DNA of 64,000 nucleotides from Heligmosomoides polygyrus polygyrus (GCA_947396885.1 OX377202.1:23994001-24058000); one strand, 5' to 3'. Counted from the stretch's first letter, positions 52,845 through 62,559 are shown. Numbers and translations: made by a program. Notes: generated from the sequence alone by a model not told the origin.

Positions 52845-53780
52845 TTTCACGTCGAACTGGACACTCTTCTAAGCTGGCTTAAGACTTTTGAAATCAAAGT
52901 GAACTCTTCCAAGTCGAAACGAGCTACTTCTACATTAAACTGGAGACTTTCCAAAAAGGTTTGGATAATTTTTAGTTCAAGGAAATTTGAGTATAGCTTT
53001 CTTTGAAGTTTTAATTCGCGAACATAATAAGTGAACACATTGTTTAAAAGTTTATAAAGTTTCAATTTTTAGAGAAAAAATAATGACTTAAAACTAGTTT
53101 TAAAGAGGAGAGGCGGTCATTTTTTGTTCCAAAAAAAGATTGCGTCATGCCCTCGTCCAAGTCGTCGCGATTTTTATTCGATTGTTGGCAGAATTTCTGT
53201 TTACATGGAGTTTGACACCTGTTCACGTTACAACAAAAACAACGCATTGATGGTATCCTCACCTTGATGGTTCATTTAAGTGGAATTTACACTATCAATC
53301 AAACAAAAGTTACGGCGAACTTTTGGAGTGCATAGCGGGTTCTGGTATTTTAATGTACAATTTTTTTAAAGTTAAAATTGGATGAAGTTATTACGCTCAT
53401 TCGAGCATCTGAACTAAAAAAATCTCAGAACGTTATACCGAATTTTCCTCAAACAAAAATTATTCTAACCATTATTTGCTTTAACCCTATTCTAACCTCT
53501 ACTTCTATGGGATGGGATTCAATTCGAAAGCATATTTCGTCTGTACAGTGAGCTGTGGTGGTCATCCGTTAGACAATCAACATTGTATCCTAGACGAGTA
53601 TGGTACAGATTCAGCTCTCAAAAGAAATAGAATGCTTCACTGGTCTAACTTAGTTTAACTTACCTAAAGGTCATTTCGCTCTGGAAAAGTTCGCTTTGAT
53701 TTCGAAGGTCTCAAAGGTAGCCTAGAAGAGTATCCAATTTGATTTGAAAAGTGTCCATTCGGCGTGAAAGTGGTGCAAAA
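52845..53780. repeat. Fold-back element FB-D, copy 2, with a SINE-A piece inside
   Basis: Left end TTTTCACGTCGAACTGGACA then CTCTTCTAAGCTGGCTTAAG, right end read inward GGACACTTTTCAAATC then TTCTAGGCTACC. Middle blocks TTGCGTCATGCCCTCGTCC and GAGTTTGACACCTGTTCACG parallel copy 1 at 45.8-46.7 kb. A SINE-A middle block (53508-53648) interrupts the right part. Confidence 0.7.
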
Positions 53781-53819
53781 GCGGGAAGAATGGTCAAAGT
53801 TGAGCGCTCATGTTATAAC

Positions 53820-54112
53820 GATAAAAGGATAAGGGACGGTACTATTCAGTCTCTTTTAGGATACAGCGCGCATTCCTACTTCTATGGGATGGGGTCGCAG
53901 CAATTTTAAAGCCTATTTCGTCTGTACAGTGAGCTGTGGTGGTCATCCGTTAGACAATCAGCATTGTATCCCCAGACGAGTATGGTACAGATTCAGCTCT
54001 CAAAAGAAATAGAATGCTTCACTGGTCTGTGCGGAAAATCCGAACCAAGAAGATAGGATCGGGTGCATGCGACAGCGAGCGCCTCCTCTGACTGCGCTAC
54101 CACGCTCGTGTC
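53820..54112 (-). mobile_element. SINE-A, full order
   Basis: Tail AAAAGGATAAGGGACGG, GGATACAGCGCGCATTCC, GTGGTGGTCATCCGTTAGAC, CCTCCTCTGACTGCGCTACC. The stretch 53886-54028 is almost identical to 53520-53648. Confidence 0.85.
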
Positions 54113-54239
54113 GTTCATATTTAATTCGCTACATGGAAGTCCCTACACCTTTGGTTAGGCAGTTCTATCGCGTAGAGCATAGATCCACCAAGACCTCCAA
54201 GGTTAGAAGCTGACGTTTTCAGATTATCAAGTCACGAAA

Positions 54240-54640
54240 TTAAGAACGTTTTATGTCATCTGTTTTTGTTAGAAGATATTTCAAATTCACCCCTGTGGTT
54301 AGTATCTTATGGTTAGTAGCCCCCAAACGCGCTTTCCTGTTCTTTTTTGGGTATCTTACCTGCTTAAGTGATCTTTCGTCACTTAAGCATTCGTGCTTAA
54401 GTGACCTTCGTCCCCCTTGCTTATCGAATTGCCGAGCGGGTGCCAGCAACGTCCAGATTCGTCCCCTTCGCGTGCCAGAGTGCTCCAATGGGCCCTCCTC
54501 ACGTAAGGGACACGAAGAGCGTTATGTCATTCGTTCAGGTCTTTCACGAGGATGTCCGATCAACGCATGGAGCGCGAACCTAAAATCAGCCGGTGAAGGC
54601 TCTCGACGAACAAATGTCTGCGAAATGCGTTACCTTATCG
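54240..54640 (-). pseudogene. RTE 3' fragment
   Basis: Plus-strand TTGCCGAGCGGGTGCCAGCAACGTCC, CGCGTGCCAGAGTGCTCCAA, GACACGAAGAGCGTTATGTC and TTCACGAGGATGTCCG match the antisense of the RTE C-terminus at 34983-35230. No intact frame. A UUCG-loop hairpin (54378-54405) adjoins it. Confidence 0.75.
54378..54405. repeat. Perfect 12-bp hairpin with TTCG loop
   Basis: GTCACTTAAGCA / TGCTTAAGTGAC around TTCG. A third copy of TGCTTAAGTGA lies at 54361-54371. Confidence 0.95.
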
Positions 54641-54829
54641 AAATATGTAAGAAGCAAATTCACGTGAATTGCTAAACTCCTGCTCTTCACTCCAATGGAA
54701 TTGTAGCGTAACGGCGTATCTAGAGTGGTCAGCTATTGCCCTGGTGCCCAATTGTAGCGCAGCGAAAGATTGATGAATACCACCCGTGAGGATACGAAAG
54801 CTAAAGATGGAAAGCCGTGGAACCTTCGG
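54641..54829. other. No assigned feature
   Basis: Nothing recognised. Confidence 0.4.
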
Positions 54830-55440
54830 AAGAGTTTCTGGACACTAGATTTGTATGCGCTGTTCTTCTTCTTTTACTTTTTCTTCTCGTTCATTCTCCT
54901 GCTCTTTATTTGCCCTCCGTTACTATCACAATTCTTGTTCTTCTTTTTATTTCACTTCTCCCAGAAGGATCTATTAGGGTGGCGGGGGGGGGGGGTGCTT
55001 GCAGGCGATATTTTTTCTCTTCTTCTTCTTTTTCCCACTTTCTGCTTTTCGTTCCGTCCCTATTATTATTTTCTGTTTTTTGATATATTTTTCCGTCTCT
55101 CTTCAATCTTTTTCTCTACATGTTCTCGTCCTTCTCTTGAATGACTTTCAGGACAGCTGACACGAGGGTCGTGTTTCTTCTTCCGCTTCCTTTTTGCTCT
55201 TTCTTTTTCCTTTCTCTATCCTTCTCCTCTCTTCTCCTCTTGTTCTTTATCTTCTCCTTTCCTAATCGTTTCATTCTGCCCACCCTCCTTCACGCCCTAC
55301 TCCATTCATTTATTCATTTTATTTATTTCATTATTTTCTTTACCTCGCTTTTCTTCTCTTCCTCCTTTTTCTTCTCTTCTCCTGCTTCATTTCTCACCTC
55401 TTCGTTTTAATTCCCAAATCACTAGCAGTAGGACAACCAT
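54830..55440. repeat. Long pyrimidine-rich tract (about 600 bp)
   Basis: The plus strand is overwhelmingly C and T (TTCTTCTTTTAC, CTTTTTCTTCTC, CCTTCTCCTCTCTTCTCC), broken by an AAGGATC...GGGGGGGGGGGG patch at 54965-54995. The open frames here (Phe/Leu/Ser-rich) are composition artefacts. Confidence 0.9.
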
Positions 55441-55764
55441 CCTACCTCTTCCTTTAGCCTACGTATCTTCGTTGAGATTATTACAGTGGAGTGAATTACT
55501 CAGTTACATTCTTTCATTGAAAAAAGTCTTTTAAAATGCAAGGATTTCAAAACTACTGCCTCAGTAGACAATCGATCCGACATTGTGATCGGTTTAAGGT
55601 GATTCTGCTGCAGTAATAAAGTCCTATCCCATTCGTTATCTTTGCAGATCATCGACTTGCAACCTCTTTCTTTCTTCTCTTTGAAAACGCTTATGATCTC
55701 CTGTCTACACTTTGTGCGCGCTTGCGCTTCTTTACCACTTCTTTTTTTTAATATTTATTTTCAG
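55441..55764. other. No assigned feature; acceptor at its end
   Basis: Ends with TTTTTTTAATATTTATTTTCAG, an ideal nematode 3' splice site, at 55764. Confidence 0.5.
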
Positions 55765-55922
55765 GTTACCTCCCTGGTGTTCCTTACCGTCTAAACAATC
55801 TATTGGTTTGAAGCCAACCTTCACTTCTGAACAGGATTCTAGACAGGAGGACGAAAACTATGTGCATAAAACATCAATAAGTGTCTACTTTTTTTCTGTA
55901 GACTTTAATTTTCACGGCATCT
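55765..55922 (+). CDS. Candidate exon after a strong acceptor
   Basis: Follows a near-perfect acceptor. The frame reads LPPWCSLPSKQSIGLKPTFT then SEQDSRQEDENYVHKTSISV and continues to TGA at about 55923. The first part looks coding. The later FFSVDF part is AT-rich and may already be intron. No donor could be chosen and no family is recognised. Confidence 0.3.
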
Positions 55923-56371
55923 GATCCTGCCGATATTGTTTTTTTGTTTTTTTTTCTTAATTTGTAGACGTATCGCTGTTCCATTGCAAAAAAAGATTCA
56001 GATGGCAAAGTGGCTGGAAACAGTAGCCATGCACAAGTGAATCGAGTTTCGTCTGAATTCGTATTGAAGACAAGTGAGGAAAGGCTAGCAATATTTGCAT
56101 TACATTGGCTCCGTATTCTACTGTGAGAATAGAACTTGTGGATCATTCGAGATTACTTGATCCACACTGGCTTTAGTTTCTCACTTCTTCGGGCTTTGTG
56201 GACACAAGTCTCGCCTAGTACTCCTGCTTCTGCGGAGTATTGTACATATTATAGGAACACATCTAGCGCACAAGAAAGTCTCGTGACGAAATCCAAACGA
56301 CCGTTGCTAAATTTTGTAACCTTTCGCTATAAGATGAGTAATTCTATTTAAAGAGAAAATCAAGGCTGGGT
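55923..56371. other. No assigned feature
   Basis: Nothing recognised. Confidence 0.4.
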
Positions 56372-56622
56372 GTTAACCAATCCTTTTGTGGGGTGCGACA
56401 AATTTACGGAACGTTGTGCAACCAAGCTGTAAATGTATTCGGCCTACACAATAAGCTATGATGATCAGCGCATGGGAATAGTAGAATTCAACAGATCCGT
56501 AGAAGTCCACATCCAGTGCATTGATACTGGATGGAAAACTGTTTGGTTTGGCGTGACTGGAACGTTGCATCCGCTCGGAGTGCACAGGCGAGCCAGGCGC
56601 CCTTCCCATTGCACTACATACA
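56372..56622 (-). mobile_element. SINE-A, diverged
   Basis: Reverse-strand TGTGGGGTGCGACAAATTTAC, TATTCGGCCTACACAATAAGC, GGCGCCCTTCCCATTGCACTACATAC. Confidence 0.7.
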
Positions 56623-56649
56623 AGTTCTTGATAAATTTGTTTTTATTCT

Positions 56650-56790
56650 GTGCCAAGCAGGTTTGTTATAAAATTATTTTTTACGGCTGACGTTTCGACT
56701 AGCTCGTCTTTCTCAAGGCCTGAAAGAAGTTTCGAGCTAGTCGAAACGTCGGCCGTAATAAATAATTTTATAACAAACCTGGTTGGCACA
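56650..56790. repeat. 57-bp-arm palindrome with TCGAAACGTC motif
   Basis: TGTGCCAAGCAGGTTTGTTA...GACGTTTCGACTAGCTCG (56650-56706) is nearly the exact complement of 56733-56790. The loop TCTTTCTCAAGGCCTGAAAG lies between. The motif GAGCTAGTCGAAACGTC is of the type found at ends of Penelope-like elements (inference). Confidence 0.85.
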
Positions 56791-56864
56791 GAAGAAAAAC
56801 AAATTATTGGAAAATGCCCAGGTTTCAAGAACGACGAACTTGGAGTTCTTGATAAAGGCCAAAG

Positions 56865-57155
56865 AATGAGGGGCGATATTTTATCTCTTTTAGGATGCGC
56901 CACGCATTCTACTTCCACATTCTTCTTCGTGGAGGCAATTTGATTGTGTATTTGGCCTATTCAGAGACTAACGGTGGCGAGCCGGTGAACAAGTCTGTGT
57001 TTTATCCTTTTCAGACAACAAACAAGTTTGATACCATTTTATGGACCAACAATAATGGAAGGCTTGGTAGGCATGTATCGAAAATTCAAACCAGGCACAT
57101 GGAATCGAGTGCATTTGCCAGCCGACTTCTCCTCCGACTCCGCTACCAGGCACCT
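56865..57155 (-). mobile_element. SINE-A, full order, diverged head
   Basis: Reverse-strand TTTTAGGATGCGCCACGCATTC, GGTGGCGAGCCGGTGAACAAG, GAATCGAGTGCATTTGCCAG, TCCTCCGACTCCGCTACC. Confidence 0.85.
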
Positions 57156-57310
57156 GCAGCAATATAAGGAATAATGTTTTAATTTTGATTTTTTAAAAAT
57201 ATTTTCCTCTATTTTCTAGGAGTATATAGGAGCTTCAGATATTTCTAGAAAATTTTCGTGGCTTTCCGTTACTTTCCGTATACAACTGTTTATGTAGGAT
57301 CTATGTATTA

Positions 57311-58096
57311 TGTTGTCCCATAAGTCTTCGCCGTTTTTTTCAACGATTCACTGCAGATTTCGCCGGCGGTCGGTCCCCTGCATAGCGCTGCATAGCTTTC
57401 GAAAGAGAATCATTTGCTCTATCAGAACATGCATTGCGTTTCTTTCTTCATCATAAATTTTGTCAATTTTTAGATCGTTGAAGTGAAAAGTGAAAAAGTA
57501 GCCATTTGCGCACTTGTTCTCTCCGCTTAGGTTTGTAATTTTTTGCGCAGTTTTTCTGAGCATTTGTAAGGCAATGTTCTGTACTACAAGAATATGTGTT
57601 GGTCCTATTTGCTCTTTTGTCCTTTATTGATTTTTAGGTCATCAAATTGGGACGTCCGAAGGAGGATGGCTATTTTTGCGGACAGCAAAAACCAAGCAAA
57701 AAAGTCCAACCACAGAACCGGAGTTTTGGTAAAAATTCGGACGGAAAAGTCGGAATTCCCAATGTGATGAACTAAAAATCAATAAAGGGCAAGTGAGAAA
57801 ATAGGACCAACACATATTCTTGTAGTACAGAACATTGCCTTCCAAGTGCTATAAAAAACTGCGCAAAAAATTACAAACCTAAGCGGAGAGAACAAGTGCG
57901 CAAATGGCTACTTTTCACTTTCACTTCAACGACATAAAATTTAACAAAATTCATGATGAAAAATAAAATGCAATACATGCTCTGATAGAGCAAATCATTC
58001 TCTTTCGAAAGCTATACAGCGCTATGCAAGAGACCGCCGATGTAATCTGCAGTGAATAGTTGAAAAAAAACGGCGGGGACTTATGGGACAACCTAA
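57311..58096. repeat. mariner-type fold-back element (786 bp)
   Basis: The whole element is one imperfect palindrome. The left end TTATGTTGTCCCATAAGTCT and the right end (inward) TTAGGTTGTCCCATAAGTCC are flanked by TA. Arms of about 380 bp pair through GTTCTCTCCGCTTAGGTTTG and GTTCTGTACTACAAGAATAT to a centre near 57700. No transposase remains. Confidence 0.9.
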
Positions 58097-59292
58097 TATT
58101 TAACAGTAATGCACTGTTGCAAAGAGCGGTAGTCTGAAGTCTTCCGTGAACTCCTCGATTTGTTGTGATGAATCATGAAACGCAAAAGCCAATCTAATCT
58201 ACTAGAAGAGCACTGCTATTTGGAGACAATCATAGAAGACGTCTTGCATAACTTTCATCAATAATGCTTGCTGTTATCTTCTCTGATATATGAGATCAGT
58301 TCCAGAGCAGAATTTTAGTCGCGTATAGGATGGTGTTCAAGATGCCATCCGATAGTTCACAAATTTTAACAGCTCAGTAACTAATGAGTATTCATTCATT
58401 TTTAGTTGCTCTCTTTGATAGAATACTGACAAATTTAACAGGATTCACGATAACGAAATTGGTGTAGAGCTGAGTTGTGGTCTGTTGAATTTAAAAGTCA
58501 AAAGCAACGGAAACTGTCGGTTCGCCTTAGTATAGAGTGCGTGCTCAAAAAGGGATTAGTTGCTACCAATATTTATCCCGCACTGTTTACGAACTTCTGA
58601 TCACTAAAGCAACCAGTGAATTTTTGCATACTTGAGGTCCTCACATCAGTAGCTGAAGACCCCTGAATTTTGAGCAACAAATAAGACGACTTGTCTGTCC
58701 TCATTTCCTTCGACCTTCTCACTCAGCTGGCTACCCATTTGTATTCTAATGAAGCCTATCATCTGTATCCACGCGCTGCCCACAGTCGGCCGTGGACATA
58801 TGAGGCTTATGTCCTCAAGGTCAGCGCCATGTTGCTTCCGGACAAGCATCGGTCATATGGGTAGCGGTCGGCTTAATACCAGAGGCGCTTGCCCAAAAGT
58901 GTTGAGAGTTAAGAGAACTACTTACGTGCGTCACGTTCGCCTTTAAATTCGCTTCATATATACAATACATAAACCCAAAATACATGAGCCAAAAAATAGG
59001 TAAGCTTTACCTTCGAGTTCGATATGGTAATAGTTCTTTCAGGGAGCGAATTCGGGCCGGAATCATCAATCACTTGTTGCGCTCATTACTCATCACATAC
59101 TCATTACTCATTATAGGAGTTTCAGAGTCAGCGCTATGAGCTAAATAACACATAAAGTGTACTCTTGGAGTTCAGAAGAAGCGACACCTCGAAAAACCTC
59201 GATATTTCCCCTCATAGAAATCCGGAATCACTACATCGGTAGAAGGTGTTTTGACTGACACATGTCACGCAGAAGAACCATGATGTGACATG
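58097..59292. other. 1.2 kb without an assigned feature
   Basis: Short frames on both strands only. No motif or splice-bounded exon recognised. Confidence 0.4.
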
Positions 59293-59578
59293 GATAAAAG
59301 GATAAAGGATAGCATTACTCAGTCTCTTTGGGATGCCCCACACATTCTACTTCTACGGGATATCGTGGAGGCGACCTGAATGCATATTTGGCCATAGAAT
59401 GACTTGACTAGCCAATGTACAAGCCAGAACTTTATCCTTTTCAAACAAGTGGTACCGATTCACCGACCCGGGAGGGATGGAAGGCTTCGTTGGCCTGGGC
59501 GGGAAATCTGAACCAGAGACCTGCTATCGGGTGCACGCGACAGCCGGCACCTCCTCCCACTGCGCTCTACGCGCCCTC
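59293..59578 (-). mobile_element. SINE-A, full length, with imperfect target duplication
   Basis: Sharp reverse-strand copy from AAAAGGATAAAGGATAG to CTGCGCTCTACGCGCCC. Flanks GATGTGACATG (59282) and GATGTAACGTG (59579) are a likely decayed 11-bp target duplication. Confidence 0.9.
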
Positions 59579-59637
59579 GATGTAACGTGACTCAAACAAA
59601 TTATAAAATACTAAAGCAATATAATTGTAATCACAAC

Positions 59638-59805
59638 TTTATTTGTATCAGAAACAGGAATGAAAGAATTAGCTGGGTTTTCGCTTCGCACGCGTCTTTA
59701 GACGAAAACCAACCCGACAAAGTACTCTTCCCCTTGTGGTCATGAGTAAGGGACTGGAAGGGAGATGGAGCCACTGCAAACTAGCATAAACTCGTCCTGC
59801 TGATG
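59638..59805 (-). CDS. Candidate 3'-terminal exon with poly(A) signal
   Basis: Minus-strand acceptor TCACTTCCAG precedes 59805. Two frames are possible: one reads HQQDEFMLVCSGSISLPVPYS then stop, the other SAGRVYASLQWLHLPSSPLL...RLKTRAKRKPS with stop at 59669. An AATAAA signal follows at 59643-59638. The combination of acceptor, stop and poly(A) signal suggests the end of a minus-strand gene, perhaps the one with an exon at 60681-60538. Frame choice is open and no family can be assigned. Confidence 0.3.
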
Positions 59806-60244
59806 CTGGAAGTGACGAATAATAGTTAAACTTAAAGAAGTAATTATAAGATGTATCAAAAATAATTATTATAGAGAAACCATGAAAGAAGGGGAGCACA
59901 GGAGTTATAGGAAGGGCAGCAGAAAAAATAGGTGTTACTACACTCAGTGGGGCGGAAGGCACATCGCGGTTCCACGAGAAGATCCATCATTGGGAGGGGT
60001 AGCGGAAAGTCTGGGAAAAAGAGGGGGAATTGGATGAGGAGGTAGAGGGATCTACCCTAGTGGGAGGAGGGGGGGGGGGGGGAGGGCATCGCTACAAAAA
60101 TGAAACAAGAGTAAACAGTGTGGCATCTCTCGGCTATAAAATTGCAAAAAAAGCTCTTTCATATGTAGGCCAGTCCATGGTATTTTCCTTGTAAACAACT
60201 CTGCTTTCAGTTTTGCCGCCGTTATCCAGGCGTTGGAGTGCACT
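59806..60244. other. Presumed intron; contains a G-run
   Basis: An 18-base G-rich run at about 60068-60085 follows GGGATCTACCCTAGTGGGAG. Nothing else recognised. Confidence 0.4.
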
Positions 60245-60537
60245 ATAGCTCCTACGAATTGGGCTCCCTACTAGGATAGATCCGTAGTAGAGAGCCAAAT
60301 TCCTTCCTCTGTTTTGCCGAGCAATTGAAAGAAGCCTGCCAGGTACATCGCAAGTTTTCCAAATTAGCTATTTTGCCGAATTTAAAGTTATACTTCTGTG
60401 CGCTTTTCATTCCCTAAGTGCATTTATGAGCATTAGCCATACGTCTGCTGGGGTTGCGTGGTCGTGCCTTTAGGTCATGCTCTGCAGTGCTTGATTTGTG
60501 GTTGACCTTTACAAAAGTCACAGTATCCATTCTAGGA

Positions 60538-60681
60538 TCAGTGCAATTTTAATAAGAACGAGCAGAACACCATCGATACGACGTTGAAGAGACGGACTAT
60601 AAAATACGAGGCATAGAACCCAAAGTAGAGAAGATTCATGGCCCACTCAAAGCCGTACGCTTGTCTGGCTTGATGACTCCA
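60538..60681 (-). CDS. Candidate membrane-protein exon (C-terminal)
   Basis: A minus-strand frame of 47 codons to TGA reads WSHQARQAYGFEWAMNLLYF then GFYASYFIVRLFNVVSMVFC and SFLLKLH. It has a hydrophobic, aromatic-rich stretch long enough for one or two membrane spans and GC-ending codons, so it looks truly coding. A possible acceptor is CTAAGGCAG at 60682-60690, with poor pyrimidine content. The frame continues further upstream. No family recognised. Confidence 0.4.
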   Translation of the reverse strand, partial: WSHQARQAYGFEWAMNLLYFGFYASYFIVRLFNVVSMVFCSFLLKLH

Positions 60682-60772
60682 CTGCCTTAGTACGATCGTG
60701 CCATTTTTTATATTTCTACTGAAATAGGATTTTTTTGGAGAAAATTCGAATTTTTCTGCGGTGACCACACAT

Positions 60773-61073
60773 GGCAGCGCAGTCGAAGGAGGCGACGGCT
60801 ATTGCGTGCAACCGATTCGAGGTTCGCGGTTCAGGCTTCCCACCCAGAACAACCAAGCCTTGCGTTTCGCCGAATTGATGGGTTGATATCAGACCTGCTT
60901 GGAAAGGATAAAACACTGATTTGTTTGGCTTCGGCTTCTGCTGGCAATCGCAATTCATTGTATAGGCCAACTACGCATTCATACCACCTTTACGACATTC
61001 CGTAGAAGTCGAATGCGTGGAGCTTCCCGCAAAGGGATTATCTAACGCTAATCTTTATACCTTTTATCCTTTA
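60773..61073 (+). mobile_element. SINE-A, full length
   Basis: GGCAGCGCAGTCGAAGGAGG, GCGGTTCAGGCTTCCCACCC, GAAGTCGAATGCGTGGAGC and tail TTATACCTTTTATCCTTTAT. Confidence 0.9.
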
Positions 61074-61113
61074 TGTGCTCACCCACATTGTTTCATCCCT
61101 CATAAAAGCTCTG

Positions 61114-61420
61114 GAGGGTGCGTGGAGCGCAGTCGGAGAAGGCGCCGGCTGTCACCTGCACCCGATACCAGGTTCCTGGTTCGGATTTCCCGCCCAGGCC
61201 AACCAAGCCTTCCATCCCTCCGAGGTCGGTGAATTGGTACCAGACATGTCTGGGAAGGATAAACCGCTGACTTGTTCATCGGCTGGCCACAAGTCATTGT
61301 ATGGCCAAATACGCATTCAGCTCGCCTCCACGACAGAGAAGCACGAAGCACGTAGAAGCAGAATGCGTGACGCATCCCAAAGGGATTGAATAACGCCGTC
61401 CTTTATCCTTTGTCCTTTTT
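61114..61420 (+). mobile_element. SINE-A, full length, with 10-bp target duplication
   Basis: Flanked by AAAAGCTCTG at 61104-61113 and 61421-61430. The head GCGTGGAGCGCAGTCGGAG, B box CTGGTTCGGATTTCCCGCC, internal palindrome CCAGACATGTCTGG and tail CCGTCCTTTATCC are all intact. A few extra bases (AGAAGCACGAAGCACG) duplicate part of the 3' block. Confidence 0.95.
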
Positions 61421-61701
61421 AAAAGCTCTGACAAGGCTCTCTACGATAACTTCAAATTCTGCAAAATAGCCAATTTGGAAAACTTGCGATGTACGAGGCA
61501 GCCTTCTTTCAATTGTTCGGCAAAATAGGGGAAAGAATTTGGCTCTCTGCTACGGAACTATACCTCTCACGTATAATAACGTATGTACCATTTTCATGTC
61601 AAGCGCAAATGATGTTCAATCAAATAATAATTCATTTGTGCGCTCCTTAACACTGCTGCTAAACTAATAAGCCTTCGAATTTCTATGGTTTTGTTGGCAC
61701 A

Positions 61702-62000
61702 GGGCGCGTGGAGCGCAATCGGAGGAGGCGCCGGCTGTCGTCTGCACCCGGTACCAGGTTCCTGGTTCAGATTTCCCGCCCAGGCCAACGAAGCCTTCCA
61801 TCCCTCTCGGGGTCCCCTCTCGTTGGTACCAGACTTGTCTGAGAAGGATAAAGCACTGACTTGTACATCGGCTGGCCACCGCAAGTCATTATATGGCCAA
61901 ATGCGCATTCAAAACACCTCCACGACATCCCGTAGAAGCAGAACGTGGCGCATCCCAAAGAAGATTGAATAACGCCGTCCTTTATCCTTTGTCCTTATCC
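61702..62000 (+). mobile_element. SINE-A, full length, best-preserved, with perfect 10-bp target duplication
   Basis: TGTTGGCACA lies at 61692-61701 and 62001-62010. This is the reference copy: GGCGCGTGGAGCGCAATCGG head, B box TGGTTCAGATTTCCCGCCC, middle TTGGTACCAGACTTGTCTGAG, 3' block CGACATCCCGTAGAAGCAGA, and tail TTTATCCTTTGTCCTTATCC. Confidence 0.95.
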
Positions 62001-62040
62001 TGTTGGCACAAGAGACAGAAGAACACCAGTCGGAGAGTAA

Positions 62041-62336
62041 GGATAATGGACGGCGTTACTCAATCTCTTTTAGGATACGCCACGCATTCTACTCCTAAGG
62101 AAAGTTGTGGAGGGAATTTGAATGCGTATATGACCCGTTCAATGACTTGCGGTGGCCGGCCGATGAACAAGTCAGCGCTCTACCCTTCCCGCACCGAGCA
62201 AGTCCGCTACCAATTCAGCGATCCCGGAGGGATGGAGGGCTTGGTTGGCCTGGGCGGGAAATCCGAACCAGGAACCTGGAATCGGGTGTACGCGACAGCC
62301 GGCGCCTTTTCCGACTGCGTTACACGTGCCATAACA
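62041..62336 (-). mobile_element. SINE-A, full length, inverted next to the previous copy
   Basis: Flanks CGGAGAGTAA (62031-62040) and CGGAGGGTAA (62337-62346) form a 10-bp duplication with one mismatch. The element reads on the minus strand from a GCACGTGTAACGCAGTCGG head to an AAGGATAATGG tail. Confidence 0.95.
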
Positions 62337-62357
62337 CGGAGGGTAAAAGATAGAAAG

Positions 62358-62458
62358 GGGTAAAGGAGGACTTTAATCATTCCCCTTGAAGATACACTAT
62401 CTCTATGGGAGGTCGTGTAGGCAATTGGGATGCATATTTGGCCTATACATACAACATT
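62358..62458 (-). mobile_element. SINE-A 3' fragment
   Basis: TTAATCATTCCCCTTGAAG, TCTATGGGAGGTCGTGTAGG, GGGATGCATATTTGGCCTAT. Confidence 0.75.
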
Positions 62459-62559
62459 TCCGCCGCTCAAACCTGCCGTTGGAGTAGTCTCCTAGTTAGG
62501 TTAATTGTTTAACAGCATTGGAACAAAAATTCTCCTAAGGGTCAAAAATTTAGTGGTCA

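Larger units (their letters stand above)
60245..61585. repeat. FB-F inverted repeat pair enclosing two SINE-A copies and a candidate exon
   Basis: The left arm 60245-60390 (AGAGAGCCAAATTCCTTCC, TTTTGCCGAGCAATTGAAAG, ACATCGCAAGTTTTCCAAAT) is the inverse of the right arm 61435-61585. Arms about 145 bp. The spacer holds SINE-A copies at 60773-61073 and 61114-61420. Confidence 0.8.

Noticed and set aside
54770..55410. Long plus-strand frames rich in Phe, Leu and Ser
   Set aside because: They arise from the pyrimidine tract; all three frames are open for the same compositional reason.
62207..62470. Frames of 80-150 codons between 60.7 and 62.5 kb
   Set aside because: They translate SINE-A copies (recurring PGSWFGFPAQANQAF-type strings) and are not genes.
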